Origin: Actinomycetes bacterium
GTDB taxonomy: Bacteria; Actinomycetota; Acidimicrobiia; Acidimicrobiales; RAAP-2
DNA: 16,324 nucleotides
Assembly (NCBI GenBank): GCA_021784205.1
Contig: JAJXTB010000054.1
Coordinates: 1-16,324 of the forward strand
Direction of reading: 5' to 3'
Below, one piece after another: positions 14,224-16,324 of the stretch. The position numbers and the translations under genes were made by a program. Each line of letters begins with the position of its first letter. Within the stretch, counting starts at the first letter, position 1. The notes below the pieces were generated by a model that made no database searches, had not been told where the DNA came from, and worked only from the letters and a program-made list of their open reading frames with translations.

Positions 14224-15201
14224 ATGATTCGATCTGTTCAACCACCCACGTCCGACCATCTCGAGGCTGCGCGCCGAGTCGTCGCCCAGTACCTCACGCC
14301 CACGCCGAGCGTCGCCATCAACATTCGCGGCCGACGGGTCTACGCCAAGCTCGAGGGCCTGCAGGTGACGGGCTCGTTCAAGATCCGCGGTGCGCTGGCC
14401 GCGATCAGCGCCGCGCACCGCGAGGACCCCGCCGGAGCGGTGATCACGTCCTCGGCGGGCAATCACGGACTCGGTATCGCGCACGCTTCGTCGCTGCTCG
14501 GCGTGCGCGCGACCGTCGTGGTCCCGGCGAATGCGTCGGCGGCCAAGGTCAAGAAGCTGAGCCGTTACGACATCGAACTCATTCAGCACGGTTCCTCCTA
14601 CGACGAGGCCCAGGCTCACGCGATGGAACTCTCCGTGGAGCGCTCGCTGCACTACATCTCGCCCTTCAACGACCCACACGTGATCGCCGGTCAGGCGACG
14701 GTCTTTGACGAGCTGATTCTGCAGGCACCAGACATCGAGCACCTGGTGGTGCCGGTCGGCGGGGGCGGGCTCATCTCGGGAGTGCTGATCTCGCGCGACG
14801 AGCACGGACGCGGCGACGTCGTCGTCACCGGCGTGCAGCCCGAAGAGAGCGCGGCGATGTACCACGTGCTGCGCGGGACGCCGATGTCCGAGGTGGTGCA
14901 CCACGCGACAATCGCCGACGGACTGGCGGGCGGGGGCGACGAAGGCGCCGTGACTAACGACATCATCGCCACCCACGGGGTGCGCCTGGTGCTGGTGCCC
15001 GAGATCGAGATCCGCGCGGCCGTGCGCGAAGGCGCCGAGACGAACGGCCTCGTCCTCGAAGGATCGGCGAGCACCCCCTACGCCGCGATCGCGACCAACC
15101 TGGTCGGCGACGCCGCGTCGCGCATCGGCTTCATCGCGAGCGGACGCAACATCGCCCATGAGCTTCTCAGCCGGCTCTTGGACGAGCCGCGTCGCTTTTG
15201 A
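14224..15201 (+). CDS. Threonine/serine dehydratase family, PLP-dependent (no ACT domain)
   Basis: This is a 325-aa fold type II PLP enzyme of the cytoplasm. The Schiff-base lysine is K53 in GSFKIRGA, the substrate loop is SAGNHG (77-82), and the phosphate-binding Gly loop is GGGGL (179-183). The length and lack of a C-terminal regulatory domain match the short catabolic threonine dehydratase (TdcB-like) or serine racemase/dehydratase class, rather than the longer IlvA with ACT-like domains. The reaction is probably L-threonine to 2-oxobutanoate and/or serine to pyruvate, with ammonia release. GAGAGGA lies 4-9 nt before ATG 14224. It is divergent from the CadD-like gene and 39 nt upstream of an unrelated exported-protein gene. 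Confidence 0.9.
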   Translation: MIRSVQPPTSDHLEAARRVVAQYLTPTPSVAINIRGRRVYAKLEGLQVTGSFKIRGALAAISAAHREDPAGAVITSSAGNHGLGIAHASSLLGVRATVVVPANASAAKVKKLSRYDIELIQHGSSYDEAQAHAMELSVERSLHYISPFNDPHVIAGQATVFDELILQAPDIEHLVVPVGGGGLISGVLISRDEHGRGDVVVTGVQPEESAAMYHVLRGTPMSEVVHHATIADGLAGGGDEGAVTNDIIATHGVRLVLVPEIEIRAAVREGAETNGLVLEGSASTPYAAIATNLVGDAASRIGFIASGRNIAHELLSRLLDEPRRF

Positions 15202-15228
15202 TCCAGGATTGGGCCCCGGCCTGACCGG

Positions 15229-15234
15229 TAGGGT
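15229..15234 (+). promoter_or_regulatory. -10-like hexamer before the exported-protein operon
   Basis: TAGGGT matches TANNNT and ends exactly 6 nt before ATG 15241. This is the leaderless spacing also seen at upp and at the CadD-like gene. The GGGTGGGG stretch could offer weak ribosome pairing instead. Confidence 0.4.
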
Positions 15235-15240
15235 GGGGCA

Positions 15241-16047
15241 ATGGCCGTGTCATCTCGTGCAGCGTCAGTCCTTCTCGCTGTGGTGGCCGTCGCCCTCACC
15301 GTTACCGGCATCGTGATCGCTGCCACGGACTCCACGCCCGGCAGCCCGACCAGGGATCCCCTGGCCCTGAACGGATATCCGCCGCACTCGGCCCAGTTGG
15401 CACTCACGATCTCCGCGGGTCAGCAATACGACGTGACCGGGATGCTCAACGTGAACTTCGCGACCAACGCCGTGGACGCCCAGCTCAACGTGCCGATGGC
15501 TTTTTCCACTGTGGGAGTCGATCTGCGATTGGTGAAGAAGCACCTCTACGTGGGCCTCGCCAATCTGTCGACGATCGCCGGCGCGCCCTGGCTCGCGATG
15601 AAGACGTCGCCGCCCTCCCTCTACGGGCTGTCCCTGGAGATGACCAAGCCCGACGTCGCTCTCATCAGCGGCTTCACCTCGAAGTCAGTGACCACTTCGG
15701 GCTACCTGACCACGTATCGCTTCCACCGCAACGCGGTGGACATCTCGATGCCGAGCTCGTTGCCCCTGTCACTGCCGCGCAAGGCCGACGTGACCTTCAC
15801 GATCACGACCGGCAGCCAGGGCGAGCTCGTCTCGTCCAGCTTCGCGGTGTCCTCGCCGCACAGCCGCGCGTCGATCTCGGCGACGGTCCTCTCCTACAAC
15901 CAGCCCGCCCACATCACGGCGCCGCCCGCGTCGCAGGTCAAGACGCTCGATCCCGCACTGTTGTCGCGCGTCTTCGGGCCGTCGCCGCTCGGAGCCTTCT
16001 TACGCCCGGGGGCGATCGCCTCGCTGGGCCGGGTCCAGATCAATTAG
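15241..16047 (+). CDS. Membrane-anchored exported protein, possibly LppX/LprAFG-like
   Basis: This is a 268-aa protein with an N-terminal hydrophobic segment (residues 8-28) that serves as a signal anchor or signal peptide; there is no lipobox cysteine. The remaining part alternates short beta-like stretches, for example VDLRLVKKHLYVGL followed by PWLAMK. This is reminiscent of the mycobacterial LppX/LprAFG lipoprotein fold (amphipath carriers), where a similar LYV...W pattern occurs. The resemblance is weak and I would not name it further. TAGGGT stands 6 nt before ATG 15241. The next gene starts 3 nt after its stop, so the two form an operon and may act together at the membrane. Confidence 0.7.
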   Translation: MAVSSRAASVLLAVVAVALTVTGIVIAATDSTPGSPTRDPLALNGYPPHSAQLALTISAGQQYDVTGMLNVNFATNAVDAQLNVPMAFSTVGVDLRLVKKHLYVGLANLSTIAGAPWLAMKTSPPSLYGLSLEMTKPDVALISGFTSKSVTTSGYLTTYRFHRNAVDISMPSSLPLSLPRKADVTFTITTGSQGELVSSSFAVSSPHSRASISATVLSYNQPAHITAPPASQVKTLDPALLSRVFGPSPLGAFLRPGAIASLGRVQIN

Positions 16048-16050
16048 CCC

Positions 16051-16324
16051 GTGAACGACGAGGTCCACCCCGAACCGCGGTGGCCGGCGTCGCTCGCGCT
16101 GGTCGTCTGCGCGGCCCTCTACGTGGTCTTGCCCCACCGACTGGTGGTGGGACCGCGCTGGCTGCTGCCGATCCTGATCGTCTTGCCGCTCATTCCACTC
16201 TCGATGCGTCGCCACCGTCAGCCCAGTGAGGCCCCGTCGGTTCGGCGATTGACCCTGTTTCTCATCGCCGTCATCACACTCGCCAACGTCGTGTCGATGG
16301 CTCTGCTGGTGCACGAGTTGCTCA
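16051..16324 (+). CDS. Small integral membrane protein (3' end beyond the window)
   Basis: GTG 16051, 3 nt after the preceding stop, opens a frame of 91 codons that runs off the window edge. It begins MNDEVHPEPRWPASLALVV. There are three hydrophobic segments at about 13-28, 36-51 and 69-90, with a basic loop MRRHRQ after the second. No family is recognised with confidence. The opposite strand also has an open frame here, but it is charged and repetitive and looks like a shadow. Coupling to the upstream exported protein is likely from the spacing. Confidence 0.7.
   Translation, partial: MNDEVHPEPRWPASLALVVCAALYVVLPHRLVVGPRWLLPILIVLPLIPLSMRRHRQPSEAPSVRRLTLFLIAVITLANVVSMALLVHELL

Overview
This is a GC-rich, densely coded bacterial window that looks chromosomal and actinobacterial. 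Signs are the many GTG starts, Tat and Sec exported proteins, -10-like TANNNT hexamers placed 6-8 nt before start codons (leaderless mRNA style), and a two-gene heterodimeric ABC exporter. A deep actinobacterial lineage such as Acidimicrobiia would fit, but nothing here proves the taxon. I see no rRNA, tRNA, CRISPR array, transposase or phage gene.

Layout. (1) 1-3666, minus: two overlapping genes for a heterodimeric ABC exporter; the second runs off the left edge. (2) 3703-5437: nucleobase salvage, with uracil phosphoribosyltransferase (upp), a convergent yeast-type cytosine deaminase, and a divergent adenine-PRTase-like gene. (3) 5467-7231: a 36-residue signal-peptide-like small ORF followed by an exported repeat protein. 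The body of that protein is a perfect 694-bp in-frame tandem duplication (six DUF5666-like modules). (4) 7408-8964, minus: an NCS1 nucleobase permease. (5) 9188-10339: a second exported DUF5666-like protein with a His/Gly-rich repetitive tail. It shares a 49-bp upstream block with the small ORF/repeat-protein unit. (6) 10510-12408: a Tat-exported family 5 solute-binding protein with no permease beside it. (7) 12413-14155, minus: an MFS exporter and a CadD-like LysE-superfamily transporter. (8) 14224-15201: a PLP-dependent threonine/serine dehydratase. (9) 15241-16324: an anchored exported protein and a truncated membrane protein in one operon.

How the genes may work together. The permease, cytosine deaminase and Upp make a plausible route from external cytosine through uracil to UMP, although the permease is about 2.6 kb away and its substrate is inferred. 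The two exported repeat proteins appear co-regulated through the shared block. The ABC pair has one canonical and one degenerate ATP site in the arrangement expected of heterodimeric exporters.

The most unusual material is the exported-repeat-protein pair: the perfect internal duplication, the signal-peptide-like first cistron and the shared upstream element. The second point of interest is a recurrent leaderless start architecture, including an overlapping back-to-back pair of -10-like elements between the deaminase and PRTase genes.
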